From contig JAEZEM010000114.1 in assembly GCA_023417745.1 (NCBI GenBank), forward strand, positions 1 to 15,150: 15,150 bases of DNA, given 5' to 3'. Positions 6,734 to 14,970 of this stretch are shown here, in pieces. How positions within the stretch are numbered: position 1 is the stretch's first letter; each line of letters begins with the position of its first letter. Below the pieces are notes generated by a model, which was not told the origin of the DNA, did not search any database, and was given only the letters and a program-made list of their open reading frames with translations. The stretch is from Pseudomonadota bacterium (GTDB lineage: Bacteria > Desulfobacterota > Desulfovibrionia > Desulfovibrionales > Desulfovibrionaceae). The position numbers and the translations under genes were made by a program.

Positions 6734-8485
6734 TTACGAGGTCGGGCAGGGGCCGCGATCCGGGGAATAGCGGTTGACGATGGGCAGCCGCCAGTCCTTG
6801 CCGAAGGCTCGGGAGGTGATCTTGGGGCCGGGCGGGCTTTGGCGGCGCTTGTATTCGTTGCGGTCCACCAGCCGCGTCACCCGGTCCACCACGGCCGGGT
6901 CCAGGCCGCGCTCCAGCATGGCCGCCGGGGACAGCCCCAGCTCCACGTAGGCCCGAAGGGCCGGGTCCAGCACGTCGTATTCGGGCAGGGAGTCGGAATC
7001 CTTCTGGTCGGGCCGCAACTCGGCCGTGGGCGGCTTGACCAGCACGCGCTCGGGGATGACGTCGAGGCCGGCCTGCTCGTTTCGCCAGCGCGACAGGGCG
7101 TAGACCAGGGTCTTGGGCACGTCTTTGATCACGGCGTAGCCGCCGGCCGTGTCGCCGTAGAGAGTGGAGTAGCCCACGCCCACCTCGGACTTGTTGCCCG
7201 TGGTCAGGACCAGGCGGCCGAACTTGTTGGACAGGGCCATGAGCAGCGTGCCGCGAACGCGCGGCTGGAGGTTTTCTTCGGTGACGTCAAAGGGCCGGTC
7301 GCCGAAAATGGGCCCCAGGGCGTCGAGGAAAGCCTGAAAGATCGGCTCGATGACCACGGTCTTGAGCTCAATGCCCAGGCGTTCGGCCAAAGCTGTGGCG
7401 TCCTCCAGGCTGTCGTCGGAGGAAAACCGGGTGGGCATGGCCACGCCGAGCACGTTTTCCGGCCCCAGGGCGTCGGCGGCGATGACGGCCGTCAGCGACG
7501 AGTCGATGCCGCCGGAAAGCCCCAGCGCCACGCCGCAAAAGCCGGATTTGCGGACATAATCCCGGGTGGCCGTGACCAGGGCGCGGTAGACTTCCGCCAC
7601 CGGCTCCAGGGGCGCGGCCATGGTCGCCTGGGCCAGGGCCGGACAGACCGGCGAGGGCAGGGGAGAAAGCGCCGTGCGGACCGGGCGGCAGGCCGGGGCC
7701 GGCTCCCATTTGCGGCAGCGCGGGTCGAGCAGCCGCTGGCGGGTGGGCAGATCGACGTCGAGGTCGCACCAGACCAGGTCCTCGTCGAACTGCCGCCCCC
7801 GGGCCAGGAGCGTGCCGTCCGGGGCGAAGACCAGGCTGTGGCCGTCGAAGACCAGCTCGTCCTGGCCGCCGACCAGATTGGCGTAGGCCACAAAGGCCCC
7901 GTTGTCGGCCGCCCGGGTGGCCAACATCCGTTCCCGGCTGGCTCCCTTGCCCATGTGGTAGGGCGAGGCGGAAATGTTGATCAAAAGCCGCGCCCCGCCG
8001 TGCTTGGCCTGTTCGGTGGGCGGGCCGTCGGGATACCAGATGTCCTCGCACACGGACACGCCGAAAGTGAGCCCGTCCCGATCGAAGACCGTGGTCCCCT
8101 GGCCGGCGGCGAAATAGCGGTTCTCGTCGAAGACGCCGTAATTGGGCAAAAATCGTTTGGCCACAAGGCCGGCCACGGCCCCGTCGTGGGCGATGACGGC
8201 GGCGTTTATGAGGTCGCCCTCAAACCAGGGGCAGCCAAATACCGCCGTCAGGCCCCGGGTCTCCCGGGCGATGTCCTTGGCGGCGGCCATGCAGGCGGCC
8301 ACGAAATCGGGCTTGAGCAGCAAATCCTCGGGCGGATAGCCGGCCACCACCATCTCCGGGAAAACGACGACGTCGGCCCTGCCGTCCCGGGCCTCGTGCA
8401 GGCGGGAGACGACGGCTGTGGCGTTGGCGGCCACGTCGCCGACGGTGGGATTGAGCTGGCAAAGGGCCAGGCGAAGGGCGGGCAT
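6734..8485 (-). CDS. nadE: Glutamine-dependent NAD+ synthetase
   Basis: It makes NAD+ from deamido-NAD+, ATP and glutamine, the last step of NAD synthesis, in the cytoplasm. The 583 residues fall within the size of the two-domain bacterial form. The N-terminal nitrilase-type glutaminase has the catalytic triad E44 (VVFPEMVVAGYPPEDLL), K110 (AKRFLPNYGVFDE) and C146 (GVSVCEDIWYP). The C-terminal synthetase has the ATP-binding P-loop SGGIDSS (324-330), then STLYGDTAGGYAVIKDVPKT and a typical end (YKRRQSPPGPKI.SRAFGKDWRLPI). The start at 8485 is set by an AAGGAGG site 5 bases upstream and by the family start MPALRLALCQLNPTVGD; the open frame extends upstream to 8581, but that part is not needed. 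It is a single-gene unit with its own terminator, divergent from the second diguanylate cyclase. Confidence 0.97.
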   Translation of the reverse strand: MPALRLALCQLNPTVGDVAANATAVVSRLHEARDGRADVVVFPEMVVAGYPPEDLLLKPDFVAACMAAAKDIARETRGLTAVFGCPWFEGDLINAAVIAHDGAVAGLVAKRFLPNYGVFDENRYFAAGQGTTVFDRDGLTFGVSVCEDIWYPDGPPTEQAKHGGARLLINISASPYHMGKGASRERMLATRAADNGAFVAYANLVGGQDELVFDGHSLVFAPDGTLLARGRQFDEDLVWCDLDVDLPTRQRLLDPRCRKWEPAPACRPVRTALSPLPSPVCPALAQATMAAPLEPVAEVYRALVTATRDYVRKSGFCGVALGLSGGIDSSLTAVIAADALGPENVLGVAMPTRFSSDDSLEDATALAERLGIELKTVVIEPIFQAFLDALGPIFGDRPFDVTEENLQPRVRGTLLMALSNKFGRLVLTTGNKSEVGVGYSTLYGDTAGGYAVIKDVPKTLVYALSRWRNEQAGLDVIPERVLVKPPTAELRPDQKDSDSLPEYDVLDPALRAYVELGLSPAAMLERGLDPAVVDRVTRLVDRNEYKRRQSPPGPKITSRAFGKDWRLPIVNRYSPDRGPCPTS

Positions 8486-8490
8486 GGCGG

Positions 8491-8497
8491 CCTCCTT
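8491..8497 (-). promoter_or_regulatory. Ribosome-binding site fixing the nadE start
   Basis: AAGGAGG on the minus strand, 5 bases before the ATG at 8485. It decides between this start and a longer in-frame alternative at 8581. Confidence 0.85.
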
Positions 8498-8516
8498 GGT
8501 GGTCAGGTTCCGGGAA

Positions 8517-8545
8517 TCTCTAGCTCTTCTTGCACCCGCCGGCAA
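8517..8545 (-). promoter_or_regulatory. Candidate sigma-70 promoter of nadE
   Basis: On the minus strand TTGCCG (8545-8540), 17 bases, TAGAGA (8522-8517). Spacing is ideal; the hexamers match the consensus only in part (TTG...; TA.A..). The leader would be about 25 bases. Confidence 0.35.
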
Positions 8546-8587
8546 CTGTGACGGGACAGGCAAGGGCGGGGGCGGCGGCATTTGGCC

Positions 8588-8616
8588 TTGCTGCCGATCT
8601 TCCTCCCAGGTATGTC
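8588..8616 (+). promoter_or_regulatory. Weak candidate promoter of the sensor diguanylate cyclase
   Basis: TTGCTG (8588-8593), 17 bases, TATGTC (8611-8616). Spacing is good but each hexamer matches the consensus at only three positions. It lies about 110 bases before the chosen start codon. Confidence 0.25.
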
Positions 8617-8716
8617 AGGAACAATGCATAGTCCTGTATCGCCGTTCGCCAGCGGGAAAAGCGCTTTCGATACGGCTTGGGCCAAGCGACGAATCAAGTC
8701 TCGATGCCGCCAAAGC

Positions 8717-8721
8717 GGAGG
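8717..8721 (+). promoter_or_regulatory. Ribosome-binding site supporting a TTG start at 8728
   Basis: GGAGG lies 6 bases before an in-frame TTG. The alternative upstream starts (ATG at 8704, TTG at 8677) have no such site, so the TTG is preferred. Confidence 0.6.
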
Positions 8722-8727
8722 TGGTTC

Positions 8728-10197
8728 TTGAAGGGTTTGGGCGTTGTCGGCGTCGTGCGCCAAGTCCTGACGTGCCGTCCGGGGACGGGCTTGCCGGGGC
8801 GTGGCGTCCTGGCCTTCGTTTTTCTGACCGGGCTGGCCAGCCTGGGCTTGCTGGCCTGTCTGGCCGGCCCGGCCCGGGCCGAACTGGCGGATTTCACCCC
8901 CGAGGAGCGGGCCTACGTCCACGACCTCGGGCCGGTGACGGTCTGCGTGGACCCGGACTGGCCGCCCTTTGAGAGCTTAAACGACCGAGGGCAGTACGAG
9001 GGCGTGGGGGCCGACCTGTTCCGGTTGGCGGCCGGGGTGGCCGGGCTGCGCTACCGCATCGTGCCCACAGCCGATTGGGACGAGTCAGTGGCCGCCTCCA
9101 AGGACGGCCGCTGCCGGCTTTTGGCCTTCCTCAACCAGACGCCGGCCCGGGAGCAGTGGCTGTTATTCACCGCGCCGCTTTTCACCAACGCCAACGTCTT
9201 TATCACCCGGGAGGAGCATTTTTTTATCGCCGATCCGGCCGAACTGACCGGCGAGACCATCGTTTTTCCCTCCGGCACCTCCATGGAGGAGCGGGTGCGC
9301 CGAGACTATCCCAACCTGCGCATCGTCAACAGCGCCTCGGAGCGCGAGGCCCTGGACATGGTGTCCGAGCGCAAGGCCGACATGACCCTGCGCTCCCTGG
9401 TGGTGGCCGCCTACACCATCAAGAAGGAAGGGCTTTTCAACCTCAAGATCGCCGGCAAGCTGCCGGGCTACGACAACGCTCTGCGCATCGGCGTGTCCAA
9501 GGACATGCCCCAGCTGCGTGATATCCTCAATAAGGCCGTTCGCACCATCACCCCGGCCGAGCGCGAGGAGATCGTCAACCGCCACGTGTCCATCAACGTC
9601 GAGACCGTGACCGATTACGGGCTGATCGGCCGCATCGCGGCTGGTTTTGCCCTTATCGTGGCCATCGTCGTGGCCTGGAATCTGCGCATCAACAAGCTTT
9701 ACGCCGAGCTGGAGCACCGCTCCCGCACCGATCCGCTGACCGGACTGGCCAACCGCACCCACCTCGACGCCGTGCTGCGCCAAGAGGCCGACCGGGCCGA
9801 ACGCTACGACCGGCCCTTTGCCGTCATCCTGTTCGATGTGGACCACTTCAAGGCCGTCAACGACGCCCACGGCCATCTGGCCGGCGACAAGGTGCTCAAG
9901 GCGATGGCCGACGCGGCCAAGGCCACCGTGCGGACCAGCGACATGGTGGGCCGCTGGGGCGGTGAGGAGTTTCTCGTCCTGTGCCCGGAAACCGACGCCG
10001 CCTCGGCCCTGATTTTGGCCGAGCGCTTGCGTCTGGCCGTGCGGGGCGAGTCCTTCGTGACCGGCACGGTCCAGACCGTGAGCCTGGGCGTGGCCGCCTT
10101 TGCCCCGGGCGACTCCGTGGACAGCCTGCTGATCCGGGCCGACAACGCCCTGTACCGGGCCAAGAACGCCGGCCGTGACCGGGCCATGGCCGCCTAG
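8728..10197 (+). CDS. Diguanylate cyclase with periplasmic solute-binding (SBP_bac_3-like) sensor domain
   Basis: It is a transmembrane c-di-GMP synthase that reads a periplasmic ligand; 489 residues from the TTG at 8728. A signal-type hydrophobic segment (~26-51, possible cleavage after ARA) is followed by a family-3 amino-acid-binding-like domain. That domain starts VTVCVDPDWPPFESLNDRGQYEGVGADL and has the typical FTAPLFTNANVFI and FPSGTSMEE stretches. One transmembrane helix (~298-319) leads to the GGDEF domain: TDPLTGLANR, DVDHFKAVND, intact GGEEF (411-415) and an RTSD inhibitory site (402-405) five residues before it. Active synthesis with product feedback is expected. The ligand cannot be told; an amino acid or related small molecule is the usual guess for this fold, but such domains often bind something else. 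It is divergent from nadE and apparently a single-gene unit. Confidence 0.92.
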   Translation: MKGLGVVGVVRQVLTCRPGTGLPGRGVLAFVFLTGLASLGLLACLAGPARAELADFTPEERAYVHDLGPVTVCVDPDWPPFESLNDRGQYEGVGADLFRLAAGVAGLRYRIVPTADWDESVAASKDGRCRLLAFLNQTPAREQWLLFTAPLFTNANVFITREEHFFIADPAELTGETIVFPSGTSMEERVRRDYPNLRIVNSASEREALDMVSERKADMTLRSLVVAAYTIKKEGLFNLKIAGKLPGYDNALRIGVSKDMPQLRDILNKAVRTITPAEREEIVNRHVSINVETVTDYGLIGRIAAGFALIVAIVVAWNLRINKLYAELEHRSRTDPLTGLANRTHLDAVLRQEADRAERYDRPFAVILFDVDHFKAVNDAHGHLAGDKVLKAMADAAKATVRTSDMVGRWGGEEFLVLCPETDAASALILAERLRLAVRGESFVTGTVQTVSLGVAAFAPGDSVDSLLIRADNALYRAKNAGRDRAMAA

Positions 10198-10301
10198 CGC
10201 CGGACCGTTTCCTGCCTGCCTTCTCCTTTTGCCCCGGGCTTTCCGGGAGGCCTCGGCGAGGGCCGCCGCGTCACTCTCGCGACCGCTTGCGGCCCGACCC
10301 C

Positions 10302-10330
10302 TTGGTGGTGGCGCAAAACCGTGCTAGGCT
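10302..10330 (+). promoter_or_regulatory. Candidate extended -10 promoter of the TPR-methyltransferase/GNAT unit
   Basis: TTGGTG (10302-10307), 17 bases, TAGGCT (10325-10330), with TG at 10322-10323 placed as an extended -10. The chosen start is about 105 bases past the expected transcription start. The gap between 10198 and 10441 has no gene; a short GC hairpin near 10232-10252 lacks a T-run. Confidence 0.4.
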
Positions 10331-10441
10331 GGCGGGAATCTCGGACCAGCCTGCGCCTGTCCTTTGCCTGCGCGTGGCCGGACCGGCGGCGCGTTTGGGC
10401 GGACGACGAGCGGCGGCAACGGCAACCGGGCGGGGCGGCAG

Positions 10442-12799
10442 ATGCGGACCGAGCGGACACCAGTGGCGGCAGGGGGCGTGGCGCAGGCCGAAAAACAGGC
10501 TGTGGCCGCGCTTTTTCAGGAAGGGCGGCTTGGCGAAATCGTCGAGCGGGCCACGACGCTCACCGTGCTCCATCCCGGCGACGCCTACGGCTGGACGGTC
10601 CTAAGCGCCGCCATGCTGCGCCAGGGCCGAAACGAGCAGGCCATTACCCCGCTACGGCGCGCCTTGGACATTGCCCCGAATCAGGCGGGGCTTCACAGCA
10701 ATCTCGGGTTGGCGCTTTCCGGCCTGGGGCGGACGGAGGAAGCCATGGATTGTTTCAACCGAGCCCTGGGCATTGATCCCGAGGCCGTCGGGGCCAGGAA
10801 CAACCGGGGAAGCGCCCTGGAGTCCCTCGGTCGGCTGGAAGAAGCGCGCCAGGAATACGAGGCTTCCCTGGCCATCGCCCCGGACCAGCCGCGCACCCTC
10901 TACAACCTCGCCAACACCCTCTACGCCCTGGGACGTCCGGCCGAGGCCGTGCCGCGTTATCAGGCGGCCCTGGCCCTGTACCCGGACTACGCCTACGCCC
11001 TGGCCAACTGCGGCGTGGCCTTGACGGCACTGGGGCGCGCCGCCGAGGCCGAGGACTGCGCCCGGCGGGCGCTTCGCCTGGACGCCGGCCTGGTCGAGGC
11101 CCGCATTCTGTTGGCCAACACGCTTGTCTCGCGCGGCTATCCGGCCGAGGCGTTGACCGTGGTCGAGGCCGGCCTGGACCTGACGCCTGGGCCGGAACTG
11201 CGCCGGCTCTTTGTCGCCTGCCTGCGCGGCCAGCCGGCTCCGGCTGCCGGCACGCCCCGGCGCGAGCGGCTCCTGGCCGCCCTGACCGAACCCTGGGCCA
11301 GGAGCGTCGAGGTGGCGGCCGTGGTTTCGCCCATGCTGGAAGCCGATCCGGCTATCGCCGGCTGTCTGGAGCGGGCGCTGGCCGCCTGGCCCGGCCGGTT
11401 GACGGCCCAGGACCTCTACGGCCCGGCCGGCCCCGGGGCCGTGGCCGGGGATACGCTGCTGCGCGCCTGGCTCGACGCCGGCCCGGCCTCCTCCCCGGCC
11501 CTGGAGCGGTTTTTGACCCTGGCCCGGTCCTGCCTGCTGGCCCAGGCCGCCGCCGACGAACCCCATGTCCGCGACGTCACGCCCGCCGCCGAGCGGGTGA
11601 CGGCCTTTCATGCCGCCCTGGCCCGGCAATGCCGGGTCAACGAATACGTTTTCCAGGTGACGGCCGAGGAGGAAGTGGCCGTGGCCGTGCTGCGGGACTG
11701 CCTGGCCGACGCCCTGGCCGGTTGCGGGCTGATCGCGCCGTCCTGGGTGCTGGCTGCGGCCGCCTACGGGCCGCTGCGGGCCGTGCCCGGCCATGCCGGG
11801 TTGCTTGATCGCCCCTGGCCCGAGGCCGTGGGCCGCGTGCTCACGCAGCAGCTCGTCGAGCCGGCGGCCGAGCAGGAGCTTCGCGGCCGTATCCCGGCCC
11901 TGACCCCCATCGAGGACGACGTGTCCCGGCTGGTGCGGCGGCAATACGAGGAAAATCCCTATCCGCGTTGGGTGTTGCCGGCCCCGGCCGAAGCGCCGGT
12001 GACCCTGGCCGCCAATTTGCGCGAACGCTTCCCCCGGGCCGATCTGGCCGGCGTAGCCGACGGGCCGACCCTGGACGTGCTGGTGGCCGGCTGCGGCACG
12101 GGGCAACATTCCCTGGAAACGGCCCGGGCCTATCTCGGCGCGCGGGTGCTGGCCGTGGACTTAAGCCTCACCAGCCTGTGCTACGCCCGGCGCAAGGCCC
12201 TGGAGCAGAGCGTGGGCAACATCGAATATGCCCAGGCCGATCTGCTGCGCCTGGGCGGGCTTGGCCGCGACTTCGATCTGGTGGAATCCTCGGGCGTCCT
12301 GCACCATCTGGCCGATCCGGCCGGGGGCTGGCGGGCGCTCATCCCTCTGGTGCGCCCGGGCGGGATCATGCGCATCGGCCTTTACAGCCGCTTGGCCCGG
12401 CGCGGCATCGCCAAGGTGCGCCAGATGATCGCCGACCGGAGCCTGACCGCCACGCCCGAGACCATCCGAGCCTTTCGCCAGGAGCTCTTGGATATGCCCT
12501 GGGAGCCGAGCTGGGGGCGTTTCCTGCTGGGGGATTTTTTCAGCGCCAGCGGTTGCCGCGATCTCTTGTTCCATGTCCAGGAGCATTGCCTGGACCTGCT
12601 GGAAATCAAGACCTTCTGCCTGGAAAACGACCTTCGCGTCCTTGGTCTGGAAGCCGAGCCCGAGGTGGTCGCAGCCTACCACGCCCGCTTCCCGGACGAT
12701 CCGGCCGCCGTCATTCTTAGCAACTGGCACGCCTTCGAGGCCGACAATCCGGACACGTTTCTCAATATGTACCAGTTCTGGGTGCAGCGGACGGGCTGA
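10442..12799 (+). CDS. TPR-repeat protein fused to a class I SAM-dependent methyltransferase
   Basis: It has 785 residues. The N-terminal part (~16-250) is about six TPR units, for example AGLHSNLGLALSGLGRTEEAMDCFNRALGIDP, used for protein contacts. A middle part (~260-490) has no domain I recognise. Q501-W510 is QYEENPYPRW, a motif I associate with methyltransferase-type proteins. The methyltransferase follows: motif I LDVLVAGCGTGQ (544-555), VLAVDLSLTSL (SAM ribose acid), and FDLVESSGVLHHLADP with RPGGIMRIGLYSR. The substrate is unknown; TPR-methyltransferase chains have been linked to protein, glycan or small-molecule targets. No signal peptide or membrane segment, so it is cytoplasmic. 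I chose the ATG at 10442; the frame is open to a TTG at 10364, but the product there is low-complexity. A weak G-rich site precedes the ATG. GNAT starts 4 bases after the stop, so the two are likely one operon. Confidence 0.88.
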   Translation: MRTERTPVAAGGVAQAEKQAVAALFQEGRLGEIVERATTLTVLHPGDAYGWTVLSAAMLRQGRNEQAITPLRRALDIAPNQAGLHSNLGLALSGLGRTEEAMDCFNRALGIDPEAVGARNNRGSALESLGRLEEARQEYEASLAIAPDQPRTLYNLANTLYALGRPAEAVPRYQAALALYPDYAYALANCGVALTALGRAAEAEDCARRALRLDAGLVEARILLANTLVSRGYPAEALTVVEAGLDLTPGPELRRLFVACLRGQPAPAAGTPRRERLLAALTEPWARSVEVAAVVSPMLEADPAIAGCLERALAAWPGRLTAQDLYGPAGPGAVAGDTLLRAWLDAGPASSPALERFLTLARSCLLAQAAADEPHVRDVTPAAERVTAFHAALARQCRVNEYVFQVTAEEEVAVAVLRDCLADALAGCGLIAPSWVLAAAAYGPLRAVPGHAGLLDRPWPEAVGRVLTQQLVEPAAEQELRGRIPALTPIEDDVSRLVRRQYEENPYPRWVLPAPAEAPVTLAANLRERFPRADLAGVADGPTLDVLVAGCGTGQHSLETARAYLGARVLAVDLSLTSLCYARRKALEQSVGNIEYAQADLLRLGGLGRDFDLVESSGVLHHLADPAGGWRALIPLVRPGGIMRIGLYSRLARRGIAKVRQMIADRSLTATPETIRAFRQELLDMPWEPSWGRFLLGDFFSASGCRDLLFHVQEHCLDLLEIKTFCLENDLRVLGLEAEPEVVAAYHARFPDDPAAVILSNWHAFEADNPDTFLNMYQFWVQRTG

Positions 12800-12803
12800 T
12801 CGC

Positions 12804-13370
12804 ATGAGCGAGCGGGAAAGCCCGCCGGCTGCGGCGCGAGATGGGGCCATGGGAAGCGGCGACGGCAAGGATTGGGGCGTGCGCAAGGCCGACATGGCAG
12901 AGGCCGGAGACATTGCGGCGCTCATTGTCCTGGCCTTTAGCGACGTGGCCCGGCGTTTCGACCTCCACGCCGGCAACTGCCCGACCCATCCGTCGCTCAT
13001 GCCCCGGGAACGCATCGAGCGCGGCCTGGAACTCGGCACGACCATGCTGCTGGCCTTCGACGGGGGGACGCTTTGCGGCTGCGTGGGCCTGCGCCAGCCG
13101 GTCGAGGGCGTCAGCATCCTGGAGCGACTGGCCGTGGCCCCGTCCTGCCGCCGCCTGGGGCTTGGCCGGCTGCTGGTCGGCCGGGCCTGCTCCCTGGCCG
13201 GACAGGCCGGCGCGGGGCAGGTCGAAATCGGCATCATCGCCAAGCAGCACGAGCTGCGCCAGTGGTACGAGAACCTGGGCTTTCGGGCCGTGCGCACGGC
13301 GCGTTTCGACAATCTCCCCTTCGAGGTCTGCTATCTGCGAAAGGACGTCGAGGCCAAGGTTCCGGGCTAG
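12804..13370 (+). CDS. GNAT-family N-acetyltransferase
   Basis: It moves an acetyl group from acetyl-CoA to an amine of unknown substrate. From the ATG at 12804 it has 188 residues. The acetyl-CoA binding motif A is clear: LERLAVAPSCRRLGLGRLLV (106-125, with the RRxGxG signature at 116-121), and motif B-like WYENLGF at 154-160. The first ~25 residues are low-complexity; a second in-frame ATG (12849, encoding MGSGDGK) could be the true start. It begins 4 bases after the TPR-methyltransferase stop with no strong ribosome site of its own, which suggests translational coupling. The pair may modify a common target, but this is inference. It converges on the glcD gene with 35 bases between the stops. 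Confidence 0.88.
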   Translation: MSERESPPAAARDGAMGSGDGKDWGVRKADMAEAGDIAALIVLAFSDVARRFDLHAGNCPTHPSLMPRERIERGLELGTTMLLAFDGGTLCGCVGLRQPVEGVSILERLAVAPSCRRLGLGRLLVGRACSLAGQAGAGQVEIGIIAKQHELRQWYENLGFRAVRTARFDNLPFEVCYLRKDVEAKVPG

Positions 13371-13405
13371 CGCGCCCCTTCTGTCCCGAACGCGCCGCAG
13401 GCCGC

Positions 13406-14767
13406 TTAGGGCAGCACTTTCCCCGGATTCAGAAGCCCGGCCGGATCGAAGGCGGCCTTGATGCCCCGCTGCAGGGACAGGCTTCGCGCCGACAACTCCA
13501 TGTCGATAAACGGCCGCTTGGCGATGCCGATGCCGTGCTCGCCGGACATGGTGCCGCCAAGGGCCAACACCTCGGCGATGAGGTCGCGCGCGAGCGCCAT
13601 GGCCCGGTCGCGGCTGCCGGCTTCGCCCGTGATGTTGACGTGGATGTTGCCGTCCCCGGCATGGCCGAAGGCGTAGACCTTGAGATCATGGCGCTGGCCC
13701 AGAGCCGGCAATGCGTCGATGAGGTCCGGGATGCGGGCGATGGGCACGGCCACGTCCTCGGACAGGTAAAAGGGCGCGCTCTCGTGGATGCGGGTGGAAA
13801 TCTGGCGGCGAATGCCCCACAACTCCTCGCGTTCTTGGGCGTTTCGCGCCGGCAGCACGGCCAGCGCCCCGCCGTCGCGGCATACGGCCTCCATGCGCCC
13901 GATGTCGCGCGCCGCCTGATCCGGGTCGCCGTCGGCCTCGAAAAGGAGCAGGGCCGCTTCCGGCCCGGGCAAGTCGAAAGGCAACAGCTCGGCCACGATG
14001 CCCAGACAAGCCCGGTCCATGAGTTCCAGCGCACAGGGCGAAACGCCGGCGGCCATCACCGCCGCCACCGCCGCCACGGCCGCGCGCGCGTCCGGGAAAA
14101 GCGCCGCCGCCGCCCGGACCTCGCGCGGATGGGGAATAAGCTTCACCGTCAGCTCGGTGATGATCCCCAACGTCCCTTCCGACCCGACCATAAGCCCGGT
14201 CAGATCATAGCCCACCACGCCCTTGCGCGTGGCCGTGCCGCAACGCACCACCTCGCCATCCGGGAGCACCGTCGTCAGCCCCAGCACATAATCGCGGGTG
14301 ACGCCGTACTTCACGCAGGCCGGACCGCCGGCGTTGGTGGCGGCGTTGCCGCCAAGGGTGCAGGTGGTAAGGCTCGCCGGATCGGGCGGATAAAAAAGCC
14401 CCACATCCTTGGCCGCCTGGCGCAAGGTTTGCGTCACCACCCCGGCCTGGACCACGGCGCACAAATTGGCTGTGTCCAACCGCTCAATGCGCGTCATGCG
14501 TGACAGATCGACCACCACGCCGCCCTTTACCGCTAGACAGCCGCCTGCCAGCCCCGTGCCGGCCCCGCGCGGCGTCACGGCAAACCCGTGGCGGCCAGCC
14601 AGCACCATGAGCCGGCTCACGTCCCCGGCATCGGCCGGAAAAAACACCGCCTCGGGCGGAATGACCAATCCGGCGTCGTCCTTGGCGGCAGCGTCCCTGG
14701 CTGCGGCGTCATAAACAAAGCCCGGCCCAAGTTCGCGCCCCAGCGCGCCCAACAATGCGGCGTCCAT
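13406..14767 (-). CDS. glcD: FAD-linked 2-hydroxyacid oxidase, GlcD / D-lactate dehydrogenase type
   Basis: It oxidises a 2-hydroxyacid such as D-lactate or glycolate to the keto acid, feeding electrons toward the respiratory chain. The 453 residues match the vanillyl-alcohol-oxidase-like family. The FAD-binding half has PRGAGTGLAGG (66-76), the GGNAATNAGGPACVKYG stretch (139-155) and GYDLTGLMVGSEGTLGIITE (186-205). The C-terminal half has GHAGDGNIH (368-376, H369 and H376) and SGEHGIG (408-414), the metal and substrate site of this family. It ends NPGKVLP as usual. The exact substrate cannot be read. In Desulfovibrio, lactate oxidation is central, so D-lactate is a likely but unproven guess. 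No iron-sulfur partner is next to it in the window. An AAAAGGA-type site stands 6 bases before the ATG. Upstream lies the 8-bp tandem repeat. Confidence 0.92.
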   Translation of the reverse strand: MDAALLGALGRELGPGFVYDAAARDAAAKDDAGLVIPPEAVFFPADAGDVSRLMVLAGRHGFAVTPRGAGTGLAGGCLAVKGGVVVDLSRMTRIERLDTANLCAVVQAGVVTQTLRQAAKDVGLFYPPDPASLTTCTLGGNAATNAGGPACVKYGVTRDYVLGLTTVLPDGEVVRCGTATRKGVVGYDLTGLMVGSEGTLGIITELTVKLIPHPREVRAAAALFPDARAAVAAVAAVMAAGVSPCALELMDRACLGIVAELLPFDLPGPEAALLLFEADGDPDQAARDIGRMEAVCRDGGALAVLPARNAQEREELWGIRRQISTRIHESAPFYLSEDVAVPIARIPDLIDALPALGQRHDLKVYAFGHAGDGNIHVNITGEAGSRDRAMALARDLIAEVLALGGTMSGEHGIGIAKRPFIDMELSARSLSLQRGIKAAFDPAGLLNPGKVLP

Positions 14768-14799
14768 GGTGTATCCTTTTAAGGGAGTGTGGGTGAGAT

Positions 14800-14823
14800 G
14801 AGGAGGTGAGGAGGTGAGGAGGT
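14800..14823. repeat. Three tandem 8-bp repeats upstream of glcD
   Basis: GAGGAGGT occurs three times in a row (14800-14807, 14808-14815, 14816-14823), with partial units on both sides (GAGA, GAGAGGA). The repeat begins 33 bases before the glcD start codon, in its untranslated or promoter region. The minus strand reads as a pyrimidine tract. Such a repeat is prone to slipped-strand change in copy number. Confidence 0.85.
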
Positions 14824-14840
14824 GAGAGGAGAAGAGGAAG

Positions 14841-14905
14841 ATGCCTCCGGCGGCTGGGGGCCTGAGGCCCCCAGACCCCCCGACTGAAGAAATTTTTCAA
14901 GGGGG
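14841..14905 (+). repeat. Dispersed GC hairpin element, copy 3
   Basis: ATGCCTCCGGCGGC (14841-14854) leads into a hairpin with perfect 9-bp arms (CTGGGGGCC at 14854-14862, GGCCCCCAG at 14866-14874) and a TGA loop. A second structure follows: CCCCC (14876-14880) can pair with GGGGG (14901-14905) around an AT-rich near-palindrome (TGAAGAAATTTTTCA). The element is in the opposite orientation to copies 1, 2 and 4. Its purine-rich flank is the stretch containing the 8-bp tandem repeat. Confidence 0.8.
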
Positions 14906-14970
14906 TCCGTTGGGAGCTGCATCGCTCATGAAAGCCGACATATCTCCGCCCAGCCGCTTTACCCCATTTG

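Noticed and set aside
6698..8551. 617-codon open frame on the plus strand opposite nadE
   Set aside because: It is the antisense shadow of a clear NAD synthetase; its product is Gly/Gly-Arg-rich low-complexity sequence with no domain, as expected in GC-rich DNA.
10232..10252. GC hairpin after the sensor diguanylate cyclase, considered as a terminator
   Set aside because: The stem is short and imperfect and no T-run follows on either useful side.
10652..12109. 485-codon minus-strand open frame opposite the TPR-methyltransferase
   Set aside because: Antisense shadow; the sense strand encodes TPR units and a SAM-binding motif.
13371..13405. Bidirectional terminator between the convergent GNAT and glcD genes
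   Set aside because: The 35-base gap shows no clear stem with a T-run.
13073..14503. 476-codon open frame on the plus strand across the GNAT and glcD genes
   Set aside because: It overlaps the end of one real gene and runs antisense through another, and its product has no recognisable motif.
14800..14823. Short direct repeats considered as a CRISPR array
   Set aside because: The units are 8 bp and directly adjacent with no spacers; no cas gene is nearby.
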